Shown: positions 26,128 to 34,074, numbered from the stretch's first letter. The stretch: 64,000 nucleotides of DNA from Synechococcus sp. Nb3U1 (GCF_021533835.1 NZ_JAKFYQ010000003.1:248001-312000), one strand, 5' to 3'. The notes: generated by a model not told the origin, from the letters alone. Translations and numbers: made by a program.

Positions 26128-26883
26128 ATGGGCAAGGTGTATTTGGTGGGGGCAGGGCCTGGGGATCCGGGGTTGCTGACGGTGAAGGGGAAAGCGCTGC
26201 TGGCCCACGCGGATGTGGTGATTTATGATGCCCTGGTGGGATCCCCGATTTTGGACTTGATCCCGCCTAGCGCCGAACGGGTCTATGCCGGCAAAAACTG
26301 CGGTGCCCACACGCTGCCACAGGAGCAAATTACAGCCCTGCTGATTGAAAAGGCCCAGACTGCCGCAGTGGTGGTTCGGCTGAAGGGCGGGGATCCCTTT
26401 GTGTTTGGGCGGGGGGGCGAAGAGATGTTGGCCCTGGTGCAAGCGGGGATTGCGGTGGAGGTGGTGCCGGGGATTACGGCAGGAATTGCAGCTAGTGCCT
26501 ATGCCGGGATCCCCTTGACCCATCGGGACTTCAGCTCTTCAGTGGCTTTTGTCACCGGGCACGAAGCAGCGGGGAAATATCGTCCTGAGGTGAATTGGCG
26601 GGCTTTGGCAGGGGCGGTGGAAACGCTGGTGGTGTACATGGGCATGCACAATCTGAACCATATCGCAGCGGAACTGTTGGTGGGGGGCAAAGCTCCGGAT
26701 ACCCCCGTAGCCCTGATCCGCTGGGGCACGACTCCGCAGCAAGAAATTCATCTGGCCCGTTTGGATCAGTTGCAGAGGCAGCCTCCTGAGGTAGCTCCCC
26801 CGGCTGTGGTGGTGATTGGGGAAGTGGTTAATTTGGCCGCCGTTCTGCCCTCCTTCCTCCCTTTAGCCCCACAAGAACCCTGA
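26128..26883 (+). CDS. cobA: Uroporphyrinogen-III C-methyltransferase
   Basis: 251 residues with the SAM-dependent tetrapyrrole methylase motifs VGAGPGDPGLLT at the N-terminus, RLKGGDPFVFGRGGEE (about 84-99) and VVPGITAG. It methylates uroporphyrinogen III at C2 and C7 to give precorrin-2, the branch point to siroheme and cobalamin. It is the stand-alone form, without the uroporphyrinogen synthase or CysG fusions. Its TGA overlaps the ATG of the following ABC permease (TGATG at 26881-26885), so the two are translationally coupled. Confidence 0.94.
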   Translation: MGKVYLVGAGPGDPGLLTVKGKALLAHADVVIYDALVGSPILDLIPPSAERVYAGKNCGAHTLPQEQITALLIEKAQTAAVVVRLKGGDPFVFGRGGEEMLALVQAGIAVEVVPGITAGIAASAYAGIPLTHRDFSSSVAFVTGHEAAGKYRPEVNWRALAGAVETLVVYMGMHNLNHIAAELLVGGKAPDTPVALIRWGTTPQQEIHLARLDQLQRQPPEVAPPAVVVIGEVVNLAAVLPSFLPLAPQEP

Positions 26884-27671
26884 TGCACGCCTTCTTTCGT
26901 AAACTGGCTGCCCTCTTTTCCACCTACTACGCCTACATGCTGGAGTATCGGGCCGAGTTGATCCTCTGGGTGCTGGCGGGATCCCTGCCTTTGATCATGA
27001 TGGGGGTGTGGAGCGAGGCGGCCCAATCGGGAGACTTTTCTCTCTCTTCGTTAGAGTTCATCCGCTACTTTTTGACGGTGTTCATCGTGCGGCAGTTCAC
27101 CATCGTCTGGGTGATCTGGGAGTTTGAACGGGAGGTGGTGGAAGGTAAGCTATCGCCGCGCCTGTTACAACCGATGGATCCGATGTGGCACTACGTTGCT
27201 AGCCATGTGGTGGAACGCATAGCCCGCCTGCCCTTTACCCTACTTTTGATTGGCCTGTTTTTTGCGCTGTACCCACGCGCTTTCTGGATCCCGTCGCTGG
27301 CGCAGGTGGGGCTGGGATCCCTGGCGGTGCTGATGGCTTTTACGCTGCGTTTTTTAATGCAATATACTCTAGCACTGCTGGCCTTTTGGGTAGAACGGGT
27401 GACGGCGGTGGAGCAATTCCACTTTTTGGTGTATCTCTTTCTCTCGGGTGTGATCGCGCCGCTGGCGGTTTTCCCCCCGCTATTGCGGGAGATCGTCTCC
27501 TGGACTCCCTTCCCCTACCTGGTTCATTTTCCCGCCAGCCTTTGGGTGGAGATCCCAGTGGATATTGGGCGCAGCTTTGGAACTGGATTGGCCTGGATTG
27601 GCTTTTTTGGGGTTGTGAATCGCTGGCTGTGGCGAAAAGGTTTACAACAGTACTCGGGGATGGGCGCTTGA
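26883..27671 (+). CDS. ABC-2 type transporter permease subunit
   Basis: 262 residues with six predicted membrane segments. The arrangement, with an N-terminal amphipathic stretch, YRAELILWVLAG, and the cytosolic loop WEFEREVVEGKLSPRLLQPMDP, is that of ABC2_membrane_6/DUF990 permeases. These usually occur as pairs of permeases with one ATPase. Here no ATPase and no second permease are adjacent; the only ABC-2 type ATPase in the window is at 466-1359. The start codon shares bases with the cobA stop. The substrate is unknown. Confidence 0.82.
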   Translation: MHAFFRKLAALFSTYYAYMLEYRAELILWVLAGSLPLIMMGVWSEAAQSGDFSLSSLEFIRYFLTVFIVRQFTIVWVIWEFEREVVEGKLSPRLLQPMDPMWHYVASHVVERIARLPFTLLLIGLFFALYPRAFWIPSLAQVGLGSLAVLMAFTLRFLMQYTLALLAFWVERVTAVEQFHFLVYLFLSGVIAPLAVFPPLLREIVSWTPFPYLVHFPASLWVEIPVDIGRSFGTGLAWIGFFGVVNRWLWRKGLQQYSGMGA

Positions 27672-27871
27672 ACGACCTAGAGCTGGATTTGGGGTATAAG
27701 ATCTTTATCTAGATATCTTTTCGGTAGCTCCCCTCCACAGCCACTGTGGGCCCAGCAAGACAGCCTCGGATTCAGTCACTATCATGTGGCCAGGATCCAT
27801 ACCTGAGTCTTATCACGCTTAGCAGATAACATCCTCCCTTTTTCCGCGACAGCTTCCCCTTTGAGTCAGCA

Positions 27872-28540
27872 ATGAAGCGTGTACTGGTCGTAGATGACGA
27901 TCCCCTATCACTCAAGGTGCTGAGCCGCCACCTCACTCAGCATGGCTATCGGGTGTGCACGGGTGCTTCAGGTGTGGAGGGCTTGCGCCTGTTTGCCCAG
28001 GAGCAGCCGGATGTGGTGGTTTCGGATGTAGTGATGCCGGAAATGGACGGTTTTGAATTCTGTCGGCAACTGCGCCAGCAGCGGGGCGGCGAACTCGTCC
28101 CCTTTATTTTCCTCTCCTCACGGGGGGAGGTGGATGACCGGGTTCAGGGCTATGAGTGGGGGGCGGATGACTACATCATCAAACCTTTTGAGCCGCTGGA
28201 ATTGGTGGCCAAAATCGAAGCACAAATTGAACGTTCCCGCCGCACCCAATCGGAAATTTTGCGCCTGATCCAACAGCAACCGCAGGCAAAACCGGAAGTG
28301 GTGGCCCCACGCCCGACTCCGGCTGAGCTACCCCTGACCGCTGCCGAAGAACGGGTGTTTCGGGAGGTGATTCGCGGCTCCACCAACAAGCAAATTGGCG
28401 AGAAACTGTTCATCAGCCCGCGCACGGTGCAAACCCACTTGACCAATATTTTGAGCAAGCTCTCTCTAGAAAACCGCTCGCAGTTGGTTCGTTTTGCCTA
28501 TGAGCGGGGCTACAGTGCCGAAGAGGAACCGGCGGAGTAG
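27872..28540 (+). CDS. Response regulator, NarL/LuxR family (Ycf29-like)
   Basis: 222 residues: a receiver domain (about 1-120) with the DDD acidic pocket, phospho-acceptor Asp52 (SDVVMPEMDG), and Lys in IKPF. A Pro-rich linker precedes a LuxR-type helix-turn-helix (about 152-212) with RGSTNKQIGEKLFISPRTVQ and NILSKLSLENRSQL. The receiver-linker-LuxR layout resembles Ycf29 of algal plastids and its cyanobacterial relatives. No kinase is adjacent. The ATG at 27872 follows a 200-base gap that must contain its promoter. Its stop lies in a perfect 11-bp tandem duplication. Confidence 0.88.
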   Translation: MKRVLVVDDDPLSLKVLSRHLTQHGYRVCTGASGVEGLRLFAQEQPDVVVSDVVMPEMDGFEFCRQLRQQRGGELVPFIFLSSRGEVDDRVQGYEWGADDYIIKPFEPLELVAKIEAQIERSRRTQSEILRLIQQQPQAKPEVVAPRPTPAELPLTAAEERVFREVIRGSTNKQIGEKLFISPRTVQTHLTNILSKLSLENRSQLVRFAYERGYSAEEEPAE

Positions 28541-28555
28541 GCCGGGAGTAGGCCG
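28534..28555. repeat. Perfect 11-bp tandem duplication spanning a stop codon
   Basis: GGAGTAGGCCG occurs at 28534-28544 and 28545-28555. The TAG in the first unit (28538-28540) is the stop of the response regulator. The second copy lies just outside the gene, so protein sequence is unaffected. It is one of about a dozen such short duplications in this window. Confidence 0.95.
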
Positions 28556-28580
28556 AGAATCGACTGAGCAGGGATCCCTT

Positions 28581-28844
28581 TCAGGCCAGATGCAGCTTCA
28601 AAACAGCCCGCGGCGCCTTCCGCACTCGACAGGGGATCCGCTCCTTGCCCAACCGGGTAAAGGCCTCATAGCGGTGACAGCCGGAAAATCCGTAATATTC
28701 CCCTTCCACCTCTAGAACCTCAATCGGTTCTTGCAGGCCAATTTCATCGATGGAAGCCATCAGCGCCTGCACCTTATCGGGATCCGTTTGACGCGGCAAC
28801 GGACGACGAATTTGGGCAAGGGGAATTTCTCGAATCTGAGCCAT
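28581..28844 (-). CDS. srx: Sulfiredoxin
   Basis: 87 residues with the ParB-like fold of sulfiredoxin and the hallmark FSGCHRYEA, in which Cys56 attacks the phosphorylated sulfinate. The Arg/Pro region at the N-terminus (IPLAQIRRPLPRQ) is also typical. The enzyme reduces over-oxidised (sulfinic) 2-Cys peroxiredoxin using ATP and so restores peroxide removal. It converges with the response regulator gene and lies next to the photoprotective ocp-frp region. A stand-alone ParB would be larger, so sulfiredoxin is the better call. Confidence 0.92.
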   Translation of the reverse strand: MAQIREIPLAQIRRPLPRQTDPDKVQALMASIDEIGLQEPIEVLEVEGEYYGFSGCHRYEAFTRLGKERIPCRVRKAPRAVLKLHLA

Positions 28845-29011
28845 GTTGGGCTTTCTCCTGAGCCAAGATCAGTTTCTTAATCATACTCGTTATGACTTTG
28901 ACTTACAATTATTTGGGGATGGGGATGGATTCTCAGGTCAGGGCATGGCAGGATAACACCATTCGCAGTTGCACCCCTTCACCACCCCTTTGCTCAGGAG
29001 CCAACACGGTC

Positions 29012-29824
29012 ATGTGGCAAGCCCTCAAAGCCCTATGGGGAAAGATCGCTGGTCAGGCCCCCCCAGTTCCCCCTACCTCCTCGACGCGCAAGCCTGTCCC
29101 TCCGCCATCCTCTCAACCCAAGCAGTCTCCTAGCAAAGATCTCTCCACCCGCGCTACGACACCCGTTCCACAACCTGCTCCCAAAGCGGCTACCTCCACC
29201 TCCGGTCGGGATCCCTTGTCGAAATTGGATGAAGTTGCCAGCAAACCCCCCACTGCCCCCAGTAAAGCTTGGGATGCCTTTGCCACTATTAGTACCGCTG
29301 CCGATACCCAGAAAGAAGAATCTTCTGGGTTGGAATCGGGTAAGCCTACTGAAGATACCACCGATGACTTTCTGCAAAGGCTCGTCGGCAAGCGCCCTGC
29401 CCCGACAGCAGAAACGGCCACACCCGAACCGGAGCCTGTAGCGGAAATCCTCGAACCGCAAGCGCCAGAGGATGAGGATAGATCCGCACCAGAATCTGTC
29501 TCTGAATCCCCTGATCCTGAGATCACTCTGAACATTTCTATCCCAACTGGGGGAGCTCCAAAAACAGCTTCAGAGTCTTCTGAGGCTGTGGTTATTCCCC
29601 CTGTTCAGCCAGCGGAAAACCCGGCCAACTCACAGGGCGAAGAGTTTCCCAAGGCTGTGCAGTCCCCCATCCATCCAGCTCGACCCACTCCTACGGCCGA
29701 GAGCATCAACAGCTTCGGGGCCAAAAGCGATATCGGATCTCGTATTTCTAGCATGGCCTCCTCCATCAGCAGCAGTCGGGCTGTGAGCTCCATTTCCATT
29801 GCCCGACTTCGCCAACCGGAATAA
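29012..29824 (+). CDS. Pro/Ser/Thr-rich low-complexity protein, function unknown
   Basis: 270 residues from the ATG at 29012 (CAGGAG 11 bases upstream; the longer frame from 28892 has no such signal). After a short amphipathic start (WQALKALWGKIAG) it is largely disordered: Pro/Ser/Thr-rich to about residue 80, then acidic with many Glu/Pro, then a Ser-rich tail ending near ISSSRAVSSISIARLRQ. No known domain or signal peptide is seen. The conserved-looking ends may be short binding motifs. It converges with ocp and is divergent from sulfiredoxin. A link to photoprotection rests on position only. Confidence 0.6.
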   Translation: MWQALKALWGKIAGQAPPVPPTSSTRKPVPPPSSQPKQSPSKDLSTRATTPVPQPAPKAATSTSGRDPLSKLDEVASKPPTAPSKAWDAFATISTAADTQKEESSGLESGKPTEDTTDDFLQRLVGKRPAPTAETATPEPEPVAEILEPQAPEDEDRSAPESVSESPDPEITLNISIPTGGAPKTASESSEAVVIPPVQPAENPANSQGEEFPKAVQSPIHPARPTPTAESINSFGAKSDIGSRISSMASSISSSRAVSSISIARLRQPE

Positions 29825-29844
29825 AGAGGGATCCCTCTAGCTTC

Positions 29845-29896
29845 AAAAAAACTCCAGACAAAAAAAGGCGCATCCCCATCTGGAGAACGCCTGTCT
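29845..29896 (-). terminator. Two overlapping rho-independent terminators after ocp
   Basis: On the minus strand, reading from ocp, AGGCG (29892-29888) pairs with CGCCT (29870-29866) and is followed by seven T (29866-29860). Interleaved with it, CTCCAGA (2985 to 29879 side: 29885-29879) pairs with TCTGGAG (29858-29852) and is followed by a second run of seven T (29851-29845). The two hairpins share loop and arm sequence, so both cannot form fully at once, except as a pseudoknot. Both are properly placed about 75-125 bases beyond the ocp stop. A 14-bp palindrome AGAGGGATCCCTCT (29825-29838) adjoins on the other side. Confidence 0.8.
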
Positions 29897-29969
29897 AACC
29901 ATTGTCCAGACTCAAAGGAGAAAAGGAGTTCCCCTAGAGCAAAGTAGGATCCTTTGGGCCTTGGCATCC

Positions 29970-30929
29970 TCAACGGATGAAATTCAGCAGTTCCTTGGGT
30001 GAGGCCAGCAGGTCAATTGCCACAAAGAAAATCTGATTCTCCGGGTTCAGCAAAAATCGCCAAGCCACATTCATGCCGACATTGCCACCAAACCAGGGGG
30101 TCTGCACTTTTCCAGTCACCTTGATTTGGGTATAACCATCTTCGGCAGGCTCAGATACTCCCCGCTCCGGCAGGAGTTTTAAGTTCTGGCACTCTTCCCG
30201 GAAGAAGCGCAAAATTGCCTCGGTGCCAACAATCGGGCGTTGGAAAGGTGGCTGTAGGGCTCCATCTGGAGTGAACAGCTTGATCAGAGCCTCAAAATCA
30301 TTGGCATTGAGGTTGTCCATGTAGTTCAGAATGGTGGGGTTGGTGATCCCTTCGATGGCAACCTTGGTGCGCTCTGACATGGATTTGGGAGGCGCCACGG
30401 GTTCACTGACGCGATTAAACTGGCCCAACTTGGCGGGGTCGTAGCCCATGTCCACTACTGCATTGCGCAAAATCGTGATCTGCTGGCCGGAATCAGCCGC
30501 TTGAATAGCTTGCAGCACAGCAGAAGCATTGGCGGAGAGGCGATACCCTTCCGGGATGGGAGCAACGATCCCTTCCTCCATCCACTTGCCCAACTGGTAC
30601 CAGAACCCCAACTTGACGTTTGGCGACCAGATAGCATAAGTACGACAAATAGGAGTATCAGCGCGGTTGGCCAAGTCGCACATGGCCTGGGTTTGCTCCC
30701 GGAAGGACATTTTTCGGAACTCTTCAAGGGTGCGCTCGGCTAAGACCATGCTGGCTGCGCCAGGAGCAGCAATGGTGATGGTTTTGCCCATTTCCAGGTA
30801 TGCAAACCAGATCAAGGCCAGTTGGTCTTCTGCACTGAGCTGGTTAAACCGGGCTATGGTTGCAGGGACAACATCCGCAGCAAGGGTCTCCGGAAAGATG
30901 GTGCGAGCGGTCTCTACGTTGTAAGGCAT
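29970..30929 (-). CDS. ocp: Orange carotenoid protein
   Basis: 319 residues, full length. It comprises the all-helical carotenoid-binding N-terminal domain (about 18-165), a linker (about 166-190), and the NTF2-like C-terminal domain. The carotenoid-contact and switch residues known from Synechocystis are present: Tyr44, Trp110 and Arg155, and, shifted by two, Tyr203, Glu246 and Trp290. Blue-green light converts the orange form to the red form, which binds phycobilisomes and dissipates excess energy. ATAGGACAGAACT precedes the ATG, giving an AGGA ribosome site. The gene for its recovery protein lies directly upstream on the same strand. The linker differs from Synechocystis and is two residues longer. 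Confidence 0.97.
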   Translation of the reverse strand: MPYNVETARTIFPETLAADVVPATIARFNQLSAEDQLALIWFAYLEMGKTITIAAPGAASMVLAERTLEEFRKMSFREQTQAMCDLANRADTPICRTYAIWSPNVKLGFWYQLGKWMEEGIVAPIPEGYRLSANASAVLQAIQAADSGQQITILRNAVVDMGYDPAKLGQFNRVSEPVAPPKSMSERTKVAIEGITNPTILNYMDNLNANDFEALIKLFTPDGALQPPFQRPIVGTEAILRFFREECQNLKLLPERGVSEPAEDGYTQIKVTGKVQTPWFGGNVGMNVAWRFLLNPENQIFFVAIDLLASPKELLNFIR

Positions 30930-31038
30930 AGTTCTGTCCTATCGGTAAGGGGCTTCAAACGTTCAAGCTCCATTCCTCACCTTACCGTTAGTTACGAGAA
31001 ATGTAAAAAAGTGTAAATCAACTGAGGGATCCCTATTC

Positions 31039-31359
31039 TCACATGCGGGCCAAAGCGGTGATTTTGGCCAGTTTGTCGCGGCTGAGGCCCTCGAGATCTC
31101 CTAAGTGCAGCCAGCCCTCCCGTAGCAACCCCGCGAACACAAAAATTAAGCTCGGGTAGCTATAGTCATACTTGCCGTCAATTTCGTGGCGACGGGCGCT
31201 GAGAAAGTCGTGCAGCCGCCAGAGATCTTCTAGGCGGGTGATGGAACCAGCCTTGGCCCGTACATCCTGAATCAGGGTGGAAGTTTCGCGGTGGTAGGCG
31301 TTCTTAAAGGCAGCTTGAGCAATTTGCTGTTCGGTGGTTGACCAATCGTGCGCGTTCAT
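31039..31359 (-). CDS. frp: Fluorescence recovery protein
   Basis: 106 residues. The block LWRLHDFLSARRHEIDGKYD is diagnostic, with Trp47, His50, Asp51 and Arg57 corresponding to the functional Trp50, His53, Asp54 and Arg60 of the Synechocystis protein. FRP binds the C-terminal domain of red OCP, speeds its return to orange and detaches it from the phycobilisome. It is upstream of ocp with 109 bases between, in the same direction. In strains I know, frp is more often downstream of ocp, so this order is worth noting. Confidence 0.93.
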   Translation of the reverse strand: MNAHDWSTTEQQIAQAAFKNAYHRETSTLIQDVRAKAGSITRLEDLWRLHDFLSARRHEIDGKYDYSYPSLIFVFAGLLREGWLHLGDLEGLSRDKLAKITALARM

Positions 31360-31439
31360 GAGCGATGCAAAGGCATAGTTTATTAAAAAGGATTTACATA
31401 GATTAACATCGATTCATATTCTAATTCCAGGGTTCCCCT

Positions 31440-31757
31440 TTAAGGGTTCTCCCCGGCAGCCCGTTTTTGCAAAGTGAGCAACAAAGCCTGCCATTCCACG
31501 GGATCCCGGTAGACCGAGAGCAGATCCTCCATCAAGCCCGCATCTTCTTCGATGTCCTGTCTGGCCCAGGCGGAAGGCGTAGTCCCAAAGTCTCGCTGTA
31601 CAGTTTTGGGATCCCTGCGGGTTTCGCGATCCAAGGTTTTCACCCGGATACGTCGCAGCAGATAGATCGCCTCATCCAAAAGTGCCTGTAGGGGTTTACC
31701 CTCTTCTGCAGCAATGGCTTGCAATTGGTCAAGAGGTGAGAGGGACTGCGTTTCCAT
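31440..31757 (-). CDS. Small hypothetical protein upstream of frp
   Basis: 105 residues, soluble and charged. The N-terminal half (LDQLQAIAAEEGKPLQALLDEAIYLLRRI) looks like a helix-turn-helix or ribbon-helix-helix antitoxin-type fold, but I cannot assign a family. The C-terminal half is Trp/Asp-rich and helical. The start at 31757 has GGAG six to seven bases upstream, better than the ATG four codons earlier. No toxin partner is visible: the next gene on the strand is frp, 80 bases on. An AT-rich gap between them (31360-31439) probably holds the frp promoter. Confidence 0.62.
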   Translation of the reverse strand: METQSLSPLDQLQAIAAEEGKPLQALLDEAIYLLRRIRVKTLDRETRRDPKTVQRDFGTTPSAWARQDIEEDAGLMEDLLSVYRDPVEWQALLLTLQKRAAGENP

Positions 31758-31894
31758 TCTGATCTCCAAAGGATCCCCACGCCAGGATCATACCCAGTTC
31801 CAGGGGGCAACCTGCGGGTCATTTCTGGCATACAACTCTTGGATTTGTCTGTGATATGTTGTGGCCCCAGAGGCATTCAGGCCGGATCCTTGCG

Positions 31895-31920
31895 ACAAAC
31901 TTGTTACACAAACTTGTTAC
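31895..31920. repeat. Perfect 13-bp tandem duplication upstream of RNase III gene
   Basis: ACAAACTTGTTAC occurs at 31895-31907 and 31908-31920. The core ACAAACTTGT is an imperfect inverted repeat (8 of 10 positions), so each unit resembles a half-helical operator. It sits 107 bases before the ATG chosen for rnc and 137 bases before the divergent 31757 start. It may be a regulatory pair of sites or simply another neutral duplication. Confidence 0.9.
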
Positions 31921-32026
31921 AAAAGAGCCAGGGGCCGTTCTCCGACCCAAAGCTACAAGTTTCTATTCCTTTTGTATGGATCCTTATCTGAAATCTCCAG
32001 CCCTGCTCGGTTTTGCTTTGGATGCT

Positions 32027-32749
32027 ATGTCTGAGCCGATCCCTCCTCGTCGCCGTGCCCTAGAGCACCTTCTGAACCGACTAGGGTTCAAGGATTCTGC
32101 TTTGCTAGAGCAACTGCGCTGGGATCTGCTGGATCAAGCTCTCATTCACCCTTCTCTGGATAGCCAGCGAAACAATGATCGTCTGGAGTTGTTGGGGGAT
32201 TCTGTCCTACGGATTTTGGCCACTGAATTCTTGTTTGAGTCTTACCCGGAGTTGTCGGTGGGAGAGTTGACCGCTATTCGCTCCGATTTGATTAGCGACG
32301 CTCATTTGTCAGAACTGGCGGATCTACATGGCTTAGAGCACTACCTGGAGTTAGGCTCTAGCTCCCAAAAAGATCTAGCCGGGCGGGATCGCCGATTGGC
32401 GGATGCCTTCGAGGCGCTATTGGGATCCTTTTACCTCAGTTGGGGTATCTATACCCTGCCTAGCCTCCATCCCTGGTTGGATCCCTATTTACGCCAGCGC
32501 GTGGAGCAGTGGTTTCAAGATCCGACCCGGCGCAACCCGAAAGCGGCTTTACAGGAACTCACCCAACGCCTTTGGGGTGACCTGCCAGAATATCGCCTAG
32601 TGGCTGCGGAAGACCATCCACCCCATTTCACCATGGAGGTTTGGGGACATGGGCAATGCTGGGGTCGAGGTGAGGGCCGCTCGAAAAAGGCTGCTGAAAT
32701 GGCTGCTGCTGCTGAAGCCTACGGACACTTGCAGTCGGAGGAAGCATGA
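32027..32749 (+). CDS. rnc: Ribonuclease III
   Basis: 240 residues from the chosen ATG. The RNase III signature NDRLELLGDSVL is at about 50-61, followed by the second acidic site in DAFEALLG. A C-terminal double-stranded RNA-binding domain (about 165-238) carries NPKAALQELTQ and the GRGEGRSKKAAEMAAAAEA helix. It cuts double-stranded RNA in rRNA processing and mRNA decay. ATG at 31976 would add 17 residues; neither start has a strong ribosome site. The stop overlaps the ATG of the next small gene (ATGA). Confidence 0.93.
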   Translation: MSEPIPPRRRALEHLLNRLGFKDSALLEQLRWDLLDQALIHPSLDSQRNNDRLELLGDSVLRILATEFLFESYPELSVGELTAIRSDLISDAHLSELADLHGLEHYLELGSSSQKDLAGRDRRLADAFEALLGSFYLSWGIYTLPSLHPWLDPYLRQRVEQWFQDPTRRNPKAALQELTQRLWGDLPEYRLVAAEDHPPHFTMEVWGHGQCWGRGEGRSKKAAEMAAAAEAYGHLQSEEA

Positions 32750-32946
32750 GGCGCACAAAAGCAGAGAACCTGCGTTATGAACTGGCCAGTTGGTTGTTTT
32801 TGGTGGGGAGCAGCCTGTTTGGGGTGAGCGAGTTGATGAACCTAGGGGCGGATATGAAGGTCATCCAAACTCTGCTGGGGGTGGTGGCCAGTTTGCTGTT
32901 TACGCTAGGCAGTGGGCTATTTGTGCTCGATGCGCGGCAGCGCTGA
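32746..32946 (+). CDS. Small two-span membrane protein coupled to rnc
   Basis: 66 residues: a basic start (MRRTKAENLRYELASW) and two hydrophobic segments (about 16-31 and 38-60) ending with LDARQR. It resembles YrhK-like small membrane proteins by layout, but I do not claim the family. Its ATG overlaps the rnc stop in an ATGA, so it is translated from the same message. The function is unknown. Confidence 0.65.
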   Translation: MRRTKAENLRYELASWLFLVGSSLFGVSELMNLGADMKVIQTLLGVVASLLFTLGSGLFVLDARQR

Positions 32947-33037
32947 GTCATCAGGGTTGCTCTCCAACTGAGCCAAGTACTGGTGGATCAGAGTCAGAAT
33001 CTTCAGAATTTATAGACCCACTGGCCGGACATCACAC

Positions 33038-33059
33038 ATGAAGGGTTCATGAAGGGTTC
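33038..33059. repeat. Perfect 11-bp tandem duplication at the stop of the DUF948 gene
   Basis: ATGAAGGGTTC occurs at 33038-33048 and 33049-33059, with a third ATG following. The stop of the minus-strand DUF948 gene (33047-33049) spans the junction. Because the unit is 11 bp, the same insertion within the gene would have shifted the frame. Confidence 0.95.
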
Positions 33060-33625
33060 ATGTCTTCTGAGCGGGAAGACCGGGCATCAGGGCCAGATCG
33101 TTCCTCATCAGACCCAACGGAGCGGGGGCGAACAGAAGACTCCGGCTCGCTGACACGATCGGTCAGGGGAATGGCTTGCCGAGTGACCGAAAAAGAACGG
33201 TTGGTCGCTGGGGATGGGGATCCCAGTCTGGGGTTGCTGATGGAGTTAACATTGGCGGAAGTCTCGCTGGAAAACGTTCGCCAAGCCGCCCGTACCCCTG
33301 CCCAAACGCTACGGGCATTGACTTGGGCTCCACGGGCTTGAGTGCGTGCCCCTTCGATGGAGCGGTTTACCTGCTTCACCACCTGCCCGGCTCCTTTCAC
33401 CCCTTCATCGAGGCTATCGGCAATCTCGCTCACCTCTAGGCTGGTCAGGCGCAGGGCCTCAAGGGTCGGGGGCAATTCCCGCAGCAGTGTGTCAAAAAAA
33501 CGCTCCACACTTTGGGCAGCTCGACCCAGTTGGATAACGGCAGGCAGCAGAGTAATCACCACCGCCAAAATGCCCACCGCCACCAGACCTACCGAGAGGC
33601 CCAGCCAAAATACCGGATCGGTCAT
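33047..33625 (-). CDS. DUF948-type membrane-anchored protein
   Basis: 192 residues. One N-terminal membrane segment (about 7-33) is followed by a long amphipathic helix region (about 35-110) with a regular heptad-like pattern, as in DUF948 proteins related to bacterial membrane-bound coiled-coil proteins. The tail (about 115-192) is Ser/Arg-rich and disordered. The gene overlaps the end of the YtxH-like gene by four bases (ATGA at 33622-33625), so they form one unit. The pair is typical of stress- or envelope-related operons. The function is unknown. Confidence 0.78.
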   Translation of the reverse strand: MTDPVFWLGLSVGLVAVGILAVVITLLPAVIQLGRAAQSVERFFDTLLRELPPTLEALRLTSLEVSEIADSLDEGVKGAGQVVKQVNRSIEGARTQARGAQVNARSVWAGVRAAWRTFSSETSANVNSISNPRLGSPSPATNRSFSVTRQAIPLTDRVSEPESSVRPRSVGSDEERSGPDARSSRSEDMNPS

Positions 33626-33993
33626 CGCGCTTCTTCCTCCCGATCCTGCCTTTCTAAGTCCACTTCATCCACAGCTAAGGTGCGCAGGTTTTGGGCTTGA
33701 GTGAGTTCTTGCCGCTTTTGCACCATTGCTTCTTTGCCCACGGCCACCGCCTGTTGCAGTCGCAACAACGCTTCATCCAAACTTTTTTGGGCAGAGTCGA
33801 GCAGCTTTTCTGACTGGTACTGCAAGCTGCTGGTCACATCCTCTGCCACCTCTGGCAGCGCCTCTGCCGATTTCTTGAGCAGTCGCCGCGTTTCCCGTCC
33901 GCTGCGGGGGGCCAAGAGCAAGCCAATGGCAGTTCCTACAGCTGTGCCCAACAACAGCCCACCGATAAATGCACCAGTACGGTTTTCAGCCAT
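33622..33993 (-). CDS. YtxH-domain protein
   Basis: 123 residues with a Gly-rich membrane segment and the hallmark GGLLLGTAVGTAIGLLLAPRSGRETR, followed by amphipathic helices (about 40-110). YtxH proteins are often general-stress proteins in Gram-positive bacteria; in cyanobacteria the role is unknown. It overlaps the start of the DUF948 gene by four bases, suggesting that the two products interact. The Gly-rich stretch is the likely membrane anchor. Confidence 0.85.
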   Translation of the reverse strand: MAENRTGAFIGGLLLGTAVGTAIGLLLAPRSGRETRRLLKKSAEALPEVAEDVTSSLQYQSEKLLDSAQKSLDEALLRLQQAVAVGKEAMVQKRQELTQAQNLRTLAVDEVDLERQDREEEAR

Positions 33994-34074
33994 GCCTTCC
34001 CAGAGTTGAATTGGATACGGGTGGCCCCGAAACCAGACTACCTCAGATCCCTGCCAATCTTCTGCTGCCCGCTT

